A program made the translations under genes and the position numbers. The notes beneath the pieces are model-generated. The model saw only the letters and a list, made by a program, of their open reading frames with translations. It did no database searches and had not been told where the DNA came from. This document shows, piece after piece, positions 1 through 8,442 of a stretch of 33,793 nt of DNA (position 1 is its first letter; each line of letters opens with the position of its first letter). The DNA comes from Fastidiosipila sp. (GTDB lineage Bacteria > Bacillota > Clostridia > Saccharofermentanales > DTU023), in the NCBI GenBank assembly GCA_012837885.1, contig DUQI01000088.1:1-33793 (forward strand). Reading direction: 5' to 3'.

Positions 1-1
1 T

Positions 2-385
2 ACGGAAGAACCGACTGAAGAGCCTACGGAAGAACCGACCGAGGAGCCGACGGAAGAGCCGACGGAAGAACCGACCGAGGAGCCGACTGAAGAGCCAACG
101 GAAGAACCGACCGAGGAGCCGACGGAAGAGCCCACGGAGGAGCCGACGGAAGAACCGACCGAGGAGCCGACGGAAGAGCCGACCGAGGAACCGACCGAGG
201 AGCCGACGGAAGAGCCTACGGAGGAGCCGACGGAAGAACCGACCGAGGAACCGACTGCGGAGCCGACCGAGGAGCCGACTGCTGAGCCCACGGAGGAACC
301 GACCGCGGAACCGACGGAGGAACCTACCGAAGAACCGACCGAGGAGCCGACCGAAGAGCCGACCGAGGAACCGACGGAAGATCCG
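2..385 (+). repeat. 12-bp tandem repeat encoding Thr-Glu-Glu-Pro
   Basis: About 31 consecutive 12-bp units of the type ACGGAAGAACCG lie in one reading frame. Units vary at third codon positions (ACG/ACC/ACT, GAA/GAG, CCG/CCT/CCC), while the peptide stays TEEP apart from a few TAEP units. The left end of the array is outside the window. Confidence 0.95.
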
Positions 386-1213
386 AGTCAAGGCTGGACC
401 ATCGTCGGGACACCGAATGTCGGAGAATATCCGACGATCAAGCTGACCTCTTTCAGCGTCCGTGATGCCAACGGCAATCCGATCAACCATGACGGTGTGA
501 CGAACTTTGAGATCCATGAGTCTGTCGATGGTGGTGCGACGTTTGCACAAAAAACGATCACGCAACCGAATTACAACGATGCGGTTATGGTCGTTGGTGA
601 TATCCACTCAGAATTTATGACGCCAAACGGCGAACAGGTGCGTGGTGCCTTTACGACGCTGAAATCAAGTCTCAAGCTCTCCGCAGCTGCTCCCGATTCG
701 ATGGGTGTTATCGCGGTCGACGGAGCTGTCCACTCGCTACTCGGGTTGACCTCCGATGCCAGTCAGATCGACGGTGCCATCGCCCAAGTACAAGCCGGTG
801 ATGAAGGACGCGTGATCTACGACGGTCTCCTGTCGGCAGTCGATAGTGTCGGTACGGCGTCAGCCAACCGTGTTGTCATCGCCTTTGTCAGTGGTGCTGA
901 CACGGGCAGCACAGCGACGGCCCTGAGCCTGCAAGAAGAGGCGATTGCCAAGAGCGTTAAGATTCATATTGTGGCACCGTCCGGCATCTCAGTGCCTGAA
1001 CTTGCGAGCGTGGCGAACGCGACCGGCGGTGCATTCCTCTCTGTACCCGCTGCTGATTTTGGTAACTCGATGGTGCAGGGCGTGCCGAATGTCGAACCTG
1101 GAACGATCCTGCAATATGCGACGACGACGCCGACCGGTACGCCGATGATCGTGCGCGTCATCTACAACGATGGTAATGTGCGCGTGGAACAGGACTTTAA
1201 CGTAACGCCGTAA
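2..1213 (+). CDS. Partial surface-type protein: TEEP repeat plus vWA-like domain
   Basis: The gene enters from the left edge, so its start and any signal peptide are not visible. The ORF track begins at an internal ATG (497), but the same frame is open from base 2. Roughly the first 125 visible codons are a tetrapeptide array Thr-Glu-Glu-Pro, with a few Thr-Ala-Glu-Pro units near 250-310, ending in TEDPSQG. A globular part follows: a short beta-rich stretch (VGEYPTIKLTSFSV), then a von Willebrand factor A-like fold with VMVVGDIHSEF where the metal-binding DxSxS should be, VVIAFVSGADTG, and IHIVAPSG followed by LASVANATGGAF, typical of bacterial vWA domains. The metal site is degenerate. No LPXTG or C-terminal membrane anchor is seen. 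I infer an extracytoplasmic adhesion or binding protein with an acidic proline-rich stalk. The stop overlaps the hprK start (TAATG). Confidence 0.7.
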   Translation, partial: TEEPTEEPTEEPTEEPTEEPTEEPTEEPTEEPTEEPTEEPTEEPTEEPTEEPTEEPTEEPTEEPTEEPTEEPTEEPTEEPTEEPTAEPTEEPTAEPTEEPTAEPTEEPTEEPTEEPTEEPTEEPTEDPSQGWTIVGTPNVGEYPTIKLTSFSVRDANGNPINHDGVTNFEIHESVDGGATFAQKTITQPNYNDAVMVVGDIHSEFMTPNGEQVRGAFTTLKSSLKLSAAAPDSMGVIAVDGAVHSLLGLTSDASQIDGAIAQVQAGDEGRVIYDGLLSAVDSVGTASANRVVIAFVSGADTGSTATALSLQEEAIAKSVKIHIVAPSGISVPELASVANATGGAFLSVPAADFGNSMVQGVPNVEPGTILQYATTTPTGTPMIVRVIYNDGNVRVEQDFNVTP

Positions 1214-2136
1214 TGAATAGCGTCAGATTACGTGAAATCATCTCGGAGTTTAACCTCGAAACGATTCGAGATTTTGGCAAACTCGATACGACGGAAATTG
1301 CGGTCGCGGACGTCACCCGTCCCGGCCTGCAACTGACCGGGAACTTTGAGCATTTCGGTCCCGACCGGATTCAAGTCGTCGGGAATATGGAAATGGCGTA
1401 CCTCAATTCGCTGCAGGAACCGGAAAGAAGGACCCGTATTTCGCAGCTCTTTGCGACCGGCATTCCGTGCCTCGTCATTACGCGTCATCATGAGGCGAGT
1501 AACGTGATGATGCAGTGCGCCGATAAGTACAAGATCCCGATTTTGCGAAGTGCCGATACGACGTCGTCTTTTACGAGCTCGCTCGTCAAATACTTGAATG
1601 TCGAGTTGGCACCGCGTATCTCGATGCACGGGGTCCTGATCGAGGTCTACGGTGAAGGCATCCTGATGCTCGGTGAATCAGGTGTCGGTAAATCAGAAAC
1701 GGCACTCGAGATCGTCAAACGCGGTCACCGTCTTATCGCCGACGATTTGGTCGAGGTGCGCCGTGTGTCGGAAGCGACATTGCTCGGCAGAGCGCCGGAG
1801 ATCATCCGGCATCTGATCGAGATTCGCGGACTCGGCATCCTGGATGTCAAGGAACTTTACGGCGTGTCGTCGGTAAAGATGCAAGAGAACATCCACTTTG
1901 TGATCAACCTCGAGCTGTGGGACGAAAAGAAGGTGTATGACCGGCTCGGTCTACAGGAAGAATCAACGAACATTTTAGGCATCAAGGTGCCGTCGATCAC
2001 GATACCGGTTCGCCCCGGTCGAAACCTCGCTGTCATCGTGGAAGTTGCGGCTATCAATTTCCGCCAGAAGAAGATGGGGTATAACGCGGCCAGAGCCCTG
2101 ACCGATCGGGTGTTCAGACAGGAGTCGTTGCAGTGA
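1213..2136 (+). CDS. hprK: HPr kinase/phosphorylase
   Basis: Bifunctional enzyme that phosphorylates and dephosphorylates Ser46 of HPr (and Crh where present), the central switch of carbon catabolite control in Bacillota; cytosolic and hexameric in studied members. The 307-aa length is normal. The N-terminal domain spans about residues 1-130. The catalytic domain has the P-loop GESGVGKS (154-161), preceded by the conserved His in MHG (139). It is followed by the Asp pair in LIADDLVEV (177-178) and the family signature EIRGLGILDVKELYG (203-217), then the C-terminal PVRPGRNLAVIVEVAA stretch. All key residues are present. The ATG overlaps the upstream stop (TAATG) and the stop overlaps the murB GTG (GTGA), so translation is probably coupled through the cluster. 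Confidence 0.97.
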   Translation: MNSVRLREIISEFNLETIRDFGKLDTTEIAVADVTRPGLQLTGNFEHFGPDRIQVVGNMEMAYLNSLQEPERRTRISQLFATGIPCLVITRHHEASNVMMQCADKYKIPILRSADTTSSFTSSLVKYLNVELAPRISMHGVLIEVYGEGILMLGESGVGKSETALEIVKRGHRLIADDLVEVRRVSEATLLGRAPEIIRHLIEIRGLGILDVKELYGVSSVKMQENIHFVINLELWDEKKVYDRLGLQEESTNILGIKVPSITIPVRPGRNLAVIVEVAAINFRQKKMGYNAARALTDRVFRQESLQ

Positions 2137-3077
2137 TCAATTTCGACGTCATTCGTCATGATGAAGCCGTCGTCTTAGCATCCGCTCCTTTACACACTCA
2201 CTCACACTTCCGCACCGGAGGGAAGGCAGGTCTGCTCGTCATCCCGCAAAGTGAACGTGCCGTCGTCGCTATCGCGCGGCAGTGTATAGAAGCGAACATC
2301 CCGCTCTATGTCGTCGGACAGCTGAGTAATGTGCTCGTCTCCGACGAGGGTCTGGATGGCGTCGTCATGCTCCTCGGACATGCTTTCAGTAAGGCGCATG
2401 TTGAGCACAGTACGATCACGGCAGAAGCCGGCATCTGGCTCTCCCGCCTCTCAGCCATTGCGGCCAGACATTACTTGAGCGGACTCGAGTTCGCCTGCGG
2501 CATTCCCGGTACGCTCGGGGCTTCCATCCTGATCAATGCCGGTGCCTACGATGGACAGTTTGCCGATATCGTTAAAGAGACACGTTATCTCGATGCGAAG
2601 GGTGAGATTCATGTCTGTCATGGAGATGAGCATCGTTTCGGATACCGGCAGAGTCGGTTCATCGCAGACCGGTCTCTAATCTTGACAAGCAAGATGATAC
2701 TTGGAGAACCGGAAGAGAATATGTATCATAAGATGGCGGTGTTGGCTAAGAAACGACGCGACAGCCAGCCACTTTCAAGCCTCAGCTGCGGCAGCGCATT
2801 CAAACGACCGGAAGGGTATTTTGCCGGAAAGCTTATCTCCGATGCCGGTCTCAAAGGGTATACGGGCAATAACGCCGGTGTGTCGGCGAAACATGCCGGG
2901 TTCATCGTAAATCACGGAGACGCGTCCTCAGCTGATATCGTCGATGTATTTAACCATGTACAGGATACGGTGCTGGAACGCTTCGGTGTATTACTCGAAC
3001 CTGAAGTACGTTTCGCCGGTCATTTCGACCGGATACCGGCACACGCCCATACATTGGATCCGTTATTTGGTGGATAG
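2133..3077 (+). CDS. murB: UDP-N-acetylenolpyruvoylglucosamine reductase
   Basis: FAD-dependent reductase of the second committed step of peptidoglycan precursor synthesis: NADPH reduction of UDP-GlcNAc-enolpyruvate to UDP-MurNAc, in the cytosol. Visible family motifs are FRTGGKA near the N-terminus, the FAD-binding segment FACGIPGTLGAS (about 120-132), YRQSRF, the catalytic Ser region CGSAFKRP (about 218-226) and the C-terminal Glu in LEPEVRF (about 289-295). The usual GxGSNLLV loop reads VVGQLSNVLVSD, a mild departure. The 314-aa length fits the family. The GTG start overlaps the hprK stop by 4 bp and is preceded by GGAG at good spacing. Placement of murB between hprK and rapZ is a known clostridial-type arrangement. 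Confidence 0.96.
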   Translation: MINFDVIRHDEAVVLASAPLHTHSHFRTGGKAGLLVIPQSERAVVAIARQCIEANIPLYVVGQLSNVLVSDEGLDGVVMLLGHAFSKAHVEHSTITAEAGIWLSRLSAIAARHYLSGLEFACGIPGTLGASILINAGAYDGQFADIVKETRYLDAKGEIHVCHGDEHRFGYRQSRFIADRSLILTSKMILGEPEENMYHKMAVLAKKRRDSQPLSSLSCGSAFKRPEGYFAGKLISDAGLKGYTGNNAGVSAKHAGFIVNHGDASSADIVDVFNHVQDTVLERFGVLLEPEVRFAGHFDRIPAHAHTLDPLFGG

Positions 3078-3082
3078 ACGTT

Positions 3083-3961
3083 ATGACAGAAATGATTATT
3101 GTGACAGGTATGAGTGGAGGCGGCAAAAGTACGGTCGCCTCACATCTTGAAGATATAGGCTATTTTTGCATCGATAATTTACCGCCGCAGCTCGTCACCG
3201 ACTTACTGCATGTCTTTACGAAGACGGGCGCGGACGGACAGCATGTGCTCGCTCAGCAGAATCTCGCCCTCGTTATGGACGTGAGAAACCCGAACCTGGT
3301 GGAGCAGCTTCTGCCTGAGTTGGAAGCCCTGAAGAACAACGAAATCAAGGTCAGACTGCTCTTTCTCGATGCGTCCGATCAGACGCTCGTCAGCCGCTAC
3401 AAGCAGACGAGGCGCAACCATCCGCTCGCCAAGCAGCGAACCTTGAGTGAAGCGATCGCGATGGAGAGGGACATGCTCGATACGCTGCGCGGCATCGCCA
3501 CCGACATCATCGATACGTCGGGTATGAGTAATGCCGATCTGAGAGAGATGATCTTTCGACTCTTCGGAGACGAGTCGAAAGGCCAGCAGTTGTCGATCGT
3601 CGTTCAGTCGTTCGGCTTCAAATACGGTATACCGTTCGACTGCGACAACGTGATGGATGTGCGCTTTATTCCGAATCCCTTTTACGAGCCGGAGCTGCGG
3701 GAACATTCCGGTCTCGAGGACGATGTGCGTGATTTCGTTTTCGGCTTTAGCGAAACGACAACCTTCCTCGATTACCAGAAAGCCTTCTACGAGTTTGTGC
3801 TTCCGTACTACGTGAGGGAAGGAAAAGTGCGGTTGTCGATCGGCGTCGGCTGTACGGGCGGTCGTCATCGCTCCGTCGCTTTGGCTGAAGCATTGGGTGA
3901 GTACATCCGCGGGCTTGGCTATCGCGTAATCGTCGACCATCGCGACTTGTTAAAGGACTGA
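3083..3961 (+). CDS. rapZ: RapZ/YvcJ nucleotide-binding protein
   Basis: P-loop protein of the RapZ (YvcJ) family. In E. coli RapZ is an RNase adaptor that controls glmS through the sRNA GlmZ; in Bacillus YvcJ hydrolyses nucleotides and affects competence. The RNase-adaptor role should not be assumed here. Evidence: Walker A GMSGGGKST (9-17), the family segment YFCIDNLPPQL, the C-terminal motif GCTGGRHRS (about 256-264) and DHRDLLKD at the very end. The 292-aa length is typical. It starts 5 bp after murB, and whiA starts 2 bp after it. The yvcK/gluP gene often found between rapZ and whiA is absent. Confidence 0.96.
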   Translation: MTEMIIVTGMSGGGKSTVASHLEDIGYFCIDNLPPQLVTDLLHVFTKTGADGQHVLAQQNLALVMDVRNPNLVEQLLPELEALKNNEIKVRLLFLDASDQTLVSRYKQTRRNHPLAKQRTLSEAIAMERDMLDTLRGIATDIIDTSGMSNADLREMIFRLFGDESKGQQLSIVVQSFGFKYGIPFDCDNVMDVRFIPNPFYEPELREHSGLEDDVRDFVFGFSETTTFLDYQKAFYEFVLPYYVREGKVRLSIGVGCTGGRHRSVALAEALGEYIRGLGYRVIVDHRDLLKD

Positions 3962-3963
3962 TT

Positions 3964-4812
3964 GTGAGTTTTTCGGCTGATCTTAGAACGGAATGCGTGG
4001 AGGTGCTCCGCCAGACGGACATCGGTCTTGACGCGCTCCGTTCGCTCGTTCTATTTGCTTCAGGAACAGTGGTCGGCACCCGTTATTTGTTGGAGACGAG
4101 ACACGAGGATTATGCCTCCTGGCTCAAGACCCGATTGTTTGAATCCGGTTGGATAGAGCGTAGCGAGACTCCGCCCTATCGTGTCGAAGTGACAGCCGAT
4201 TATTTATTGGAAGCGGCGTTGAAATGCCTCCGAACGGACGATGAGCGTCTCCTCGGAGATGCGTTCGCCTTGCTCTTTGCCGCCTGCGGTTCGATGACCA
4301 ATCCGCAGAAGGCGGCACACATGGAGTTTCGCATCAAGAATCAGATTGTCGCTGCTGCCTTCACCCAGGCGACTAAAAAGCTCGACGTCGACTTATTGAT
4401 GCTGAGTGAACCGCGCGCCGTGCGGCTTTATCTAAAAGACAGTCAGTCGATCGGCGATATGCTGATTCGGATGGGCACGATGCGGTCGTTTCTCACCTAC
4501 AGCTCGTTAAAGGTCGATAAAGAGGTGCTGAATCAGGTGAATCGCCAGGTCAACTGCGATCGGGCGAATGCCCGCCGGGTGGCGGACGCCAGCGCTTTAC
4601 AGGCCGAGGCGATTTTACTGATCGACCGGGAGATCGGTCTTTCCACCTTGAGCGATTCGCTCGAGACAGCCGCCAGAGCGAGGCTTATGCACCCGGATAT
4701 GTCGCTCGCCGAACTCGGCATGCAGGTATCGCCACCGGTCGGCAAATCCGGCATGAATCACCGCATGAAAAAACTGATGCAGCTGGCTGAATCTCTGCAA
4801 GAAGAGATATAG
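3964..4812 (+). CDS. whiA: DNA-binding protein WhiA
   Basis: WhiA couples a degenerate LAGLIDADG homing-endonuclease-like N-terminal domain to a C-terminal helix-turn-helix. In actinobacteria it controls sporulation; in Bacillus it affects division and chromosome segregation. Seen here: SFSADLRTEC at the N-terminus, the LAGLIDADG-like part with LLFAACGSMTNPQ and HMEFRI, then SLKVDKEVLNQVNRQVNCDRAN and the C-terminal HTH region LAELGMQVSPPVGKSGMNHRM (about 245-270). At 282 aa it is shorter than the usual 310-325. The start is GTG two bases after the rapZ stop. Confidence 0.95.
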   Translation: MSFSADLRTECVEVLRQTDIGLDALRSLVLFASGTVVGTRYLLETRHEDYASWLKTRLFESGWIERSETPPYRVEVTADYLLEAALKCLRTDDERLLGDAFALLFAACGSMTNPQKAAHMEFRIKNQIVAAAFTQATKKLDVDLLMLSEPRAVRLYLKDSQSIGDMLIRMGTMRSFLTYSSLKVDKEVLNQVNRQVNCDRANARRVADASALQAEAILLIDREIGLSTLSDSLETAARARLMHPDMSLAELGMQVSPPVGKSGMNHRMKKLMQLAESLQEEI

Positions 4813-4826
4813 GGGGTGAGGTATTG

Positions 4827-5201
4827 ATGTCAAAAGAAGACAGTATCATCGCCCGGGCTACTTCGACCAATATCCATATCGAGGGTGAAGTTTCTGTAAA
4901 ACGGCGCGGCTACATTCACATCAATATCGATCTGATGACGAGACTTTTCATCTATCAGGACAGCAATCAGTGGAATAATAATTTTGTCCGTGCACTGACG
5001 GATAAAGATGTCGATACGGTGACCACTTATGTGGCCAATTGGCCGTTGGATGAGGCTTTTGAGATTCCTGGAAACGGATTATTACACTGGCAGGTTCAGC
5101 TAAAAATCGGTGAAGATGTGTTACGCTATGAAGGTAGTCGCAACAGCGATGCCGTGTGGCGTCATGTCACCGCGCTAATTGCTGATATCGGAGGCAAATA
5201 G
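4827..5201 (+). CDS. Unrecognised 124-aa protein downstream of whiA
   Basis: The ORF track starts at a TTG (4824), but ATG at 4827 is better placed, about 8 nt after AGGGGGTG (4811-4818). The protein is small and mixed alpha/beta, with no signal peptide, membrane segment or cysteine. It has alternating hydrophobic stretches such as GYIHINIDLMTRLFIY and GLLHWQVQLKIGEDVL. I recognise no family. It lies 14 bp after whiA and 5 bp before the next membrane-protein gene, so it is probably the fifth member of the hprK-whiA transcription unit. Codon use looks like its neighbours. Confidence 0.75.
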   Translation: MSKEDSIIARATSTNIHIEGEVSVKRRGYIHINIDLMTRLFIYQDSNQWNNNFVRALTDKDVDTVTTYVANWPLDEAFEIPGNGLLHWQVQLKIGEDVLRYEGSRNSDAVWRHVTALIADIGGK

Positions 5202-5206
5202 GATCG

Positions 5207-5815
5207 ATGGATTATTTAGAAGGGTTTTTGATCGGACCCGTCTGGAGTGATACGGAGTATCAGACGCGAAGACACGTGATGATACATATCCTGATCGCTT
5301 TCATCATAGCCGCAGTTTACGTACTCTTATTGTTTCTGCCGCGATTCCAGCCGGTGGTGCTGGCGTTGCCGCTGCTTTATACGGCGATCGGGTTCGTCGT
5401 CTTGCTTTTTTTAACGCCTTTTATCTCGGCCTTTTACTACCGCATACCGGCGTATCTCCGGCCGCTTTTATTAATGCTCTATATTTTGAAGTACGTGTTC
5501 GCGTTTCTCACGCTGCTCCATCTCGTCATGCCTTTGTATAAGCCGGATATCGGCGTACTGACCGACATGATACTGGAGCGCATCAACCTGCGTATTGAGT
5601 TGATGACCGGCTGGTTCTCCTTCCTCGGTCCTCTCCTCAGCATGATCGCCGGCATTATCCTCGGCGGACTTTGGCTTGTCGGCGAGGGCGCGTTGGTCGT
5701 CTTGGGGCTGGTCGCCATCCCACTCTTGTTGCTCGCTGCGATCAAAGGCTTTCGCCAGTTGATGGATCTGCTTATCGTCAATGTCTTTTTCAGTGAAGTG
5801 AGACGACGCCGCTGA
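5207..5815 (+). CDS. Unrecognised multi-pass membrane protein (202 aa)
   Basis: Very hydrophobic protein with about five predicted membrane segments (about 27-46, 50-72, 83-107, 133-160, 163-180). The N-terminus is short and charged, and the C-terminus ends in the basic run EVRRRR, which would favour a cytoplasmic end by the positive-inside rule. No family motif is evident. It follows the 124-aa gene by 5 bp and is the last gene of the tight plus-strand cluster, before a 129-bp gap. A functional link with the 124-aa protein is possible but is only inferred from spacing. Confidence 0.8.
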   Translation: MDYLEGFLIGPVWSDTEYQTRRHVMIHILIAFIIAAVYVLLLFLPRFQPVVLALPLLYTAIGFVVLLFLTPFISAFYYRIPAYLRPLLLMLYILKYVFAFLTLLHLVMPLYKPDIGVLTDMILERINLRIELMTGWFSFLGPLLSMIAGIILGGLWLVGEGALVVLGLVAIPLLLLAAIKGFRQLMDLLIVNVFFSEVRRRR

Positions 5816-5843
5816 CTCTAAAGGTCACAAGGGCACTTTTTTT

Positions 5844-5862
5844 AACGAAAGCTTCGTTTTAT
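5844..5862 (+). terminator. Weak hairpin in the gap before htrA
   Basis: AACGAA (5844-5849), a 3-nt loop and TTCGTT (5853-5858), followed by TTAT. The stem is short and AT-rich, so it is a weak terminator or alternatively an operator upstream of htrA. The 5816-5944 gap holds nothing else that I can assign, and no convincing -35/-10 pair. Confidence 0.3.
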
Positions 5863-5944
5863 GTTAATAATGTGTAGTGATAAAGCCATAATTTGGTTTT
5901 AGACTGACGTGGTGAAACGATCATTCATGAACAGGAGGTTTTCT

Positions 5945-7213
5945 ATGTCTGATTATGATTATTATTCGTACGAGACACCTGAGACACCGCCGGAACAAAA
6001 CGAGCAACCGGGGCGTCGCGCGATCGGTGTTTTCGCGGCGATTGTCGCGATCGCCGTCTTGTTTTCTGCGCTCGCCGGTTCCGTCTGGCTGATCGCGAAC
6101 GCCAGATTGACACTGCCGGCGGCTCAGTCGAGAGTCCCGCAGACGTCCGTCGCGGCTGTCGATGTCGTTTCAGAAAAAATAGAACGGTTGTCAGCCGATG
6201 TAACGTCTCAGAATAAGCATTTCTCGCTTGAAGAAGCGGCCAGACTCGCTTCCACCGGTGATAAGACGGCGCTTTCCGTCAAGGAGATCGCGCGCACCGT
6301 AAAACCGGCCGTCGTCGCTATCACGACGGATATATCCGTACGCAATTATGTCGGTGACGAGATGCGCGGACAGGCTGCCGGTTCAGGATTTATTATCTCT
6401 GAAGACGGTTATATCGTGACCAACGCGCATGTCGTGAAAAATGCGACCGGCATACAGATCAACTTGGAAGATGGTCGTTCTTATAAAGCAACGATCGTAG
6501 GCGAGGACACGCAGACCGATCTCGCTGTCTTGAAGATAGAGGAAACCGGCCTGCCGACCGTTATACTCGGCGATTCAGATACACTTGAAGTCGGCGAGTT
6601 GGCTGTCGCCATCGGCAATCCGACCGGCCGCTTGAGCGGAACCGTCACGGCTGGCATTATTTCCGCGCTCGATCGACAGGTGTCCGATTTCAGCCTGCCT
6701 CTGATCCAGACCGACGCGACGATCAACAAAGGAAACTCGGGCGGCGTCCTGATCAATTCTTTCGGTGAAGTCGTCGGTATCAACACGCTGAAGATCGCGA
6801 CCGCCGGTGGCGGTCCGATGGCAAATCCGTTTGACATCAGCACCTTTGAAGGCTTGAACTTTGCGATTCCGATAGATGAAGCGAAGCCGATCATTGAAGT
6901 GTTGATTCGCGAGGGCAAGGTGACCCGCGCGATGATCGGTGTCAGCATCGTGACGATCACAGAAGATATGGCCGACATGCAAAAAGACCTGATCCCGGGC
7001 GTTTTGGTGCGAGAAGTCACACCGCGGAGCGCAGCGGCCGAATCCGGCATCAGACCTGGCGATACGATCGTCAAGTTCAATGGTCGCAAAGTCGCGACCA
7101 TCGATGAACTGAGAAGAGAAAGAGATCAGGCAGCACTCGGCAGCAAGGTCGAGGTCGAAGTGATCCGCGACAATGAAACGGTGACCTTGACACTCGAACT
7201 GAGAGCGGAGTGA
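5945..7213 (+). CDS. htrA: HtrA/DegP-type membrane-anchored serine protease
   Basis: Envelope quality-control protease of the S1C trypsin-like family. The ORF track starts at GTG 5909, but ATG 5945 follows AGGAGG (5933-5938) with 6-nt spacing, so a 422-aa protein is chosen. Order: a short acidic and tyrosine-rich cytoplasmic tail (SDYDYYSYETPE), one membrane segment (about 26-53), a linker, the protease domain with triad His162 (TNAHVV), Asp192 (TDLAVLKI) and Ser265 (GNSGG), then one PDZ domain (about 328-418) with PGVLVREVTPRSAA. This is the usual Gram-positive HtrA layout, with the catalytic part outside the membrane. Monocistronic, ending in a strong terminator. The hairpin upstream might be a regulatory site for envelope stress, but no specific operator is recognised. 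Confidence 0.95.
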   Translation: MSDYDYYSYETPETPPEQNEQPGRRAIGVFAAIVAIAVLFSALAGSVWLIANARLTLPAAQSRVPQTSVAAVDVVSEKIERLSADVTSQNKHFSLEEAARLASTGDKTALSVKEIARTVKPAVVAITTDISVRNYVGDEMRGQAAGSGFIISEDGYIVTNAHVVKNATGIQINLEDGRSYKATIVGEDTQTDLAVLKIEETGLPTVILGDSDTLEVGELAVAIGNPTGRLSGTVTAGIISALDRQVSDFSLPLIQTDATINKGNSGGVLINSFGEVVGINTLKIATAGGGPMANPFDISTFEGLNFAIPIDEAKPIIEVLIREGKVTRAMIGVSIVTITEDMADMQKDLIPGVLVREVTPRSAAAESGIRPGDTIVKFNGRKVATIDELRRERDQAALGSKVEVEVIRDNETVTLTLELRAE

Positions 7214-7248
7214 ATCACCTAAAAACGATCGTGGAATATGCTGTTTTG

Positions 7249-7280
7249 GCGCCGCATCACATGGTGCGGCGCTTTATTTC
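7249..7280 (+). terminator. Rho-independent terminator after htrA
   Basis: A 10-bp stem GCGCCGCATC / GGTGCGGCGC (7249-7258 and 7263-7272, one G-T pair), loop ACAT, followed by TTTATTTC. It lies 36 bp after the htrA stop. Confidence 0.9.
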
Positions 7281-7297
7281 GCGATCGCTGCACTCCA

Positions 7298-7306
7298 TGC
7301 TAAAAT
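7298..7306 (+). promoter_or_regulatory. Extended -10 promoter for the 7330 gene
   Basis: TGCTAAAAT matches an extended -10 (TGnTATAAT) and lies 24 bp before the GTG start, just after the htrA terminator. No good -35 is visible, as expected for an extended -10 promoter. AAAAGGA at 7316-7322 would be the ribosome binding site. Confidence 0.5.
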
Positions 7307-7329
7307 GAGTACCTGAAAAGGACATTTAC

Positions 7330-8442
7330 GTGCGCGGACGCGGTTGGATAAAAGATTTCATATCGCATTTCATCTTGATCCTGATCTTTGCCACAGGACT
7401 TTATTTTGTCTGGAAAAGAGTAGCCGATACCCCTGATCTGGCCGACCTCGTCTGGCTCCGCTGGCTGCTTTATTTCAGTGCCGGCGTGCTGGCCGTGCTT
7501 TTCATCGTCTTCATCAACAGCATCTTTTCCAACTATTATCTGGAGCGTTTCGATCCGGTCAAACCGGACAGTCTGAAGCGACTTGAAAAGATCCGTCGCT
7601 TTCATCTGTCCAAAGCCGAAGCCGACAAGCTTCGTCAATGGGAAGAGCCGATCGTGCAGATGTCCCATATCCTTGCCGGTCGCGGCTATGAGGAGACGGC
7701 GCGCTGGCGGCACGGAATTGTGTACACCAAGACTCGACTGAGGAAGGCGTCCGGCAGAAGACCGATGGTTGACCAGTTTTTTTTGAGTTATAAACCGATC
7801 ATGAACGTCTTGATCGTCGACGGGGTCATTCGTGACTGTATGACGACGATCACGCGAACAAAAAAACGCCGTACAGCCAGCCGCAACTATCTCTTGTTTA
7901 TCACCGACAGCCAGGACAAGTCCGAGTTGACGTCGGCAGCAGCCGGTGTCGTCAATTATCTGGGTAAGATCGCTGAAGGAAGTTTATCCCCGATGCTGCT
8001 CGATACGCAGTTCGGACGGTTGTTTTATCCACTCGACCGCTCCTTGATCCGGATCCACCACCGCTGGTTGCAAGACGCGCTGAGACGTTTCTTGAAAACA
8101 CGTATCAGGGAAGACAGGCCGCTCGCCAGGGGAGAACGATTCAGCGAACCGGAAGTGCTGTCGGCGGAAGAAGCCGGTGTCAGACCGGTAACCTTATCGC
8201 TGCCTCCGATCGATCCGGACGGTCTAGACTTGGCTGATGCTCCGGCGACTGAGGAGTTAGAAGATGACGTGTCAACCGACGAGAATGATCACGCGGTTGA
8301 TATTTCTGAGCTCGAAGCGATTGAAGAAGATCGTGTCACTCCGATGCCCGATCTTGAGAATACGGCGACCGGTCAGTTTAGAAAAGCAACGCTCGATCTG
8401 AAAGTCGAAAGAAAACATGACGATGACACGCTCACCTCGTGA
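7330..8442 (+). CDS. Unrecognised membrane protein with acidic C-terminal tail (370 aa)
   Basis: GTG start preceded by AAAAGGA. The N-terminal part has two membrane segments (about 10-27 and 43-64), with a short connecting stretch probably outside. A basic cytoplasmic domain follows (about 75-265: KKRRTASRNYLLFITDSQDK, LDTQFGRLFYPLDRSLIRIH). The last about 100 residues are a low-complexity acidic tail rich in Glu and Asp (TEELEDDVSTDENDH). No family was recognised. Its last 26 bp overlap the start of the metallopeptidase gene, so the two are translationally coupled, and the membrane protein may be anchor, substrate or regulator of that peptidase. That partnership is inference from gene overlap only. 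Confidence 0.8.
   Translation: MRGRGWIKDFISHFILILIFATGLYFVWKRVADTPDLADLVWLRWLLYFSAGVLAVLFIVFINSIFSNYYLERFDPVKPDSLKRLEKIRRFHLSKAEADKLRQWEEPIVQMSHILAGRGYEETARWRHGIVYTKTRLRKASGRRPMVDQFFLSYKPIMNVLIVDGVIRDCMTTITRTKKRRTASRNYLLFITDSQDKSELTSAAAGVVNYLGKIAEGSLSPMLLDTQFGRLFYPLDRSLIRIHHRWLQDALRRFLKTRIREDRPLARGERFSEPEVLSAEEAGVRPVTLSLPPIDPDGLDLADAPATEELEDDVSTDENDHAVDISELEAIEEDRVTPMPDLENTATGQFRKATLDLKVERKHDDDTLTS

Noticed and set aside
2-385. CRISPR array at the left edge
   Set aside because: Units are 12 bp with no spacers and encode an uninterrupted TEEP peptide.
3203-3940. 245-aa ORF antisense to rapZ
   Set aside because: It mirrors the codon structure of rapZ on the other strand, with no ribosome site or recognisable domain.
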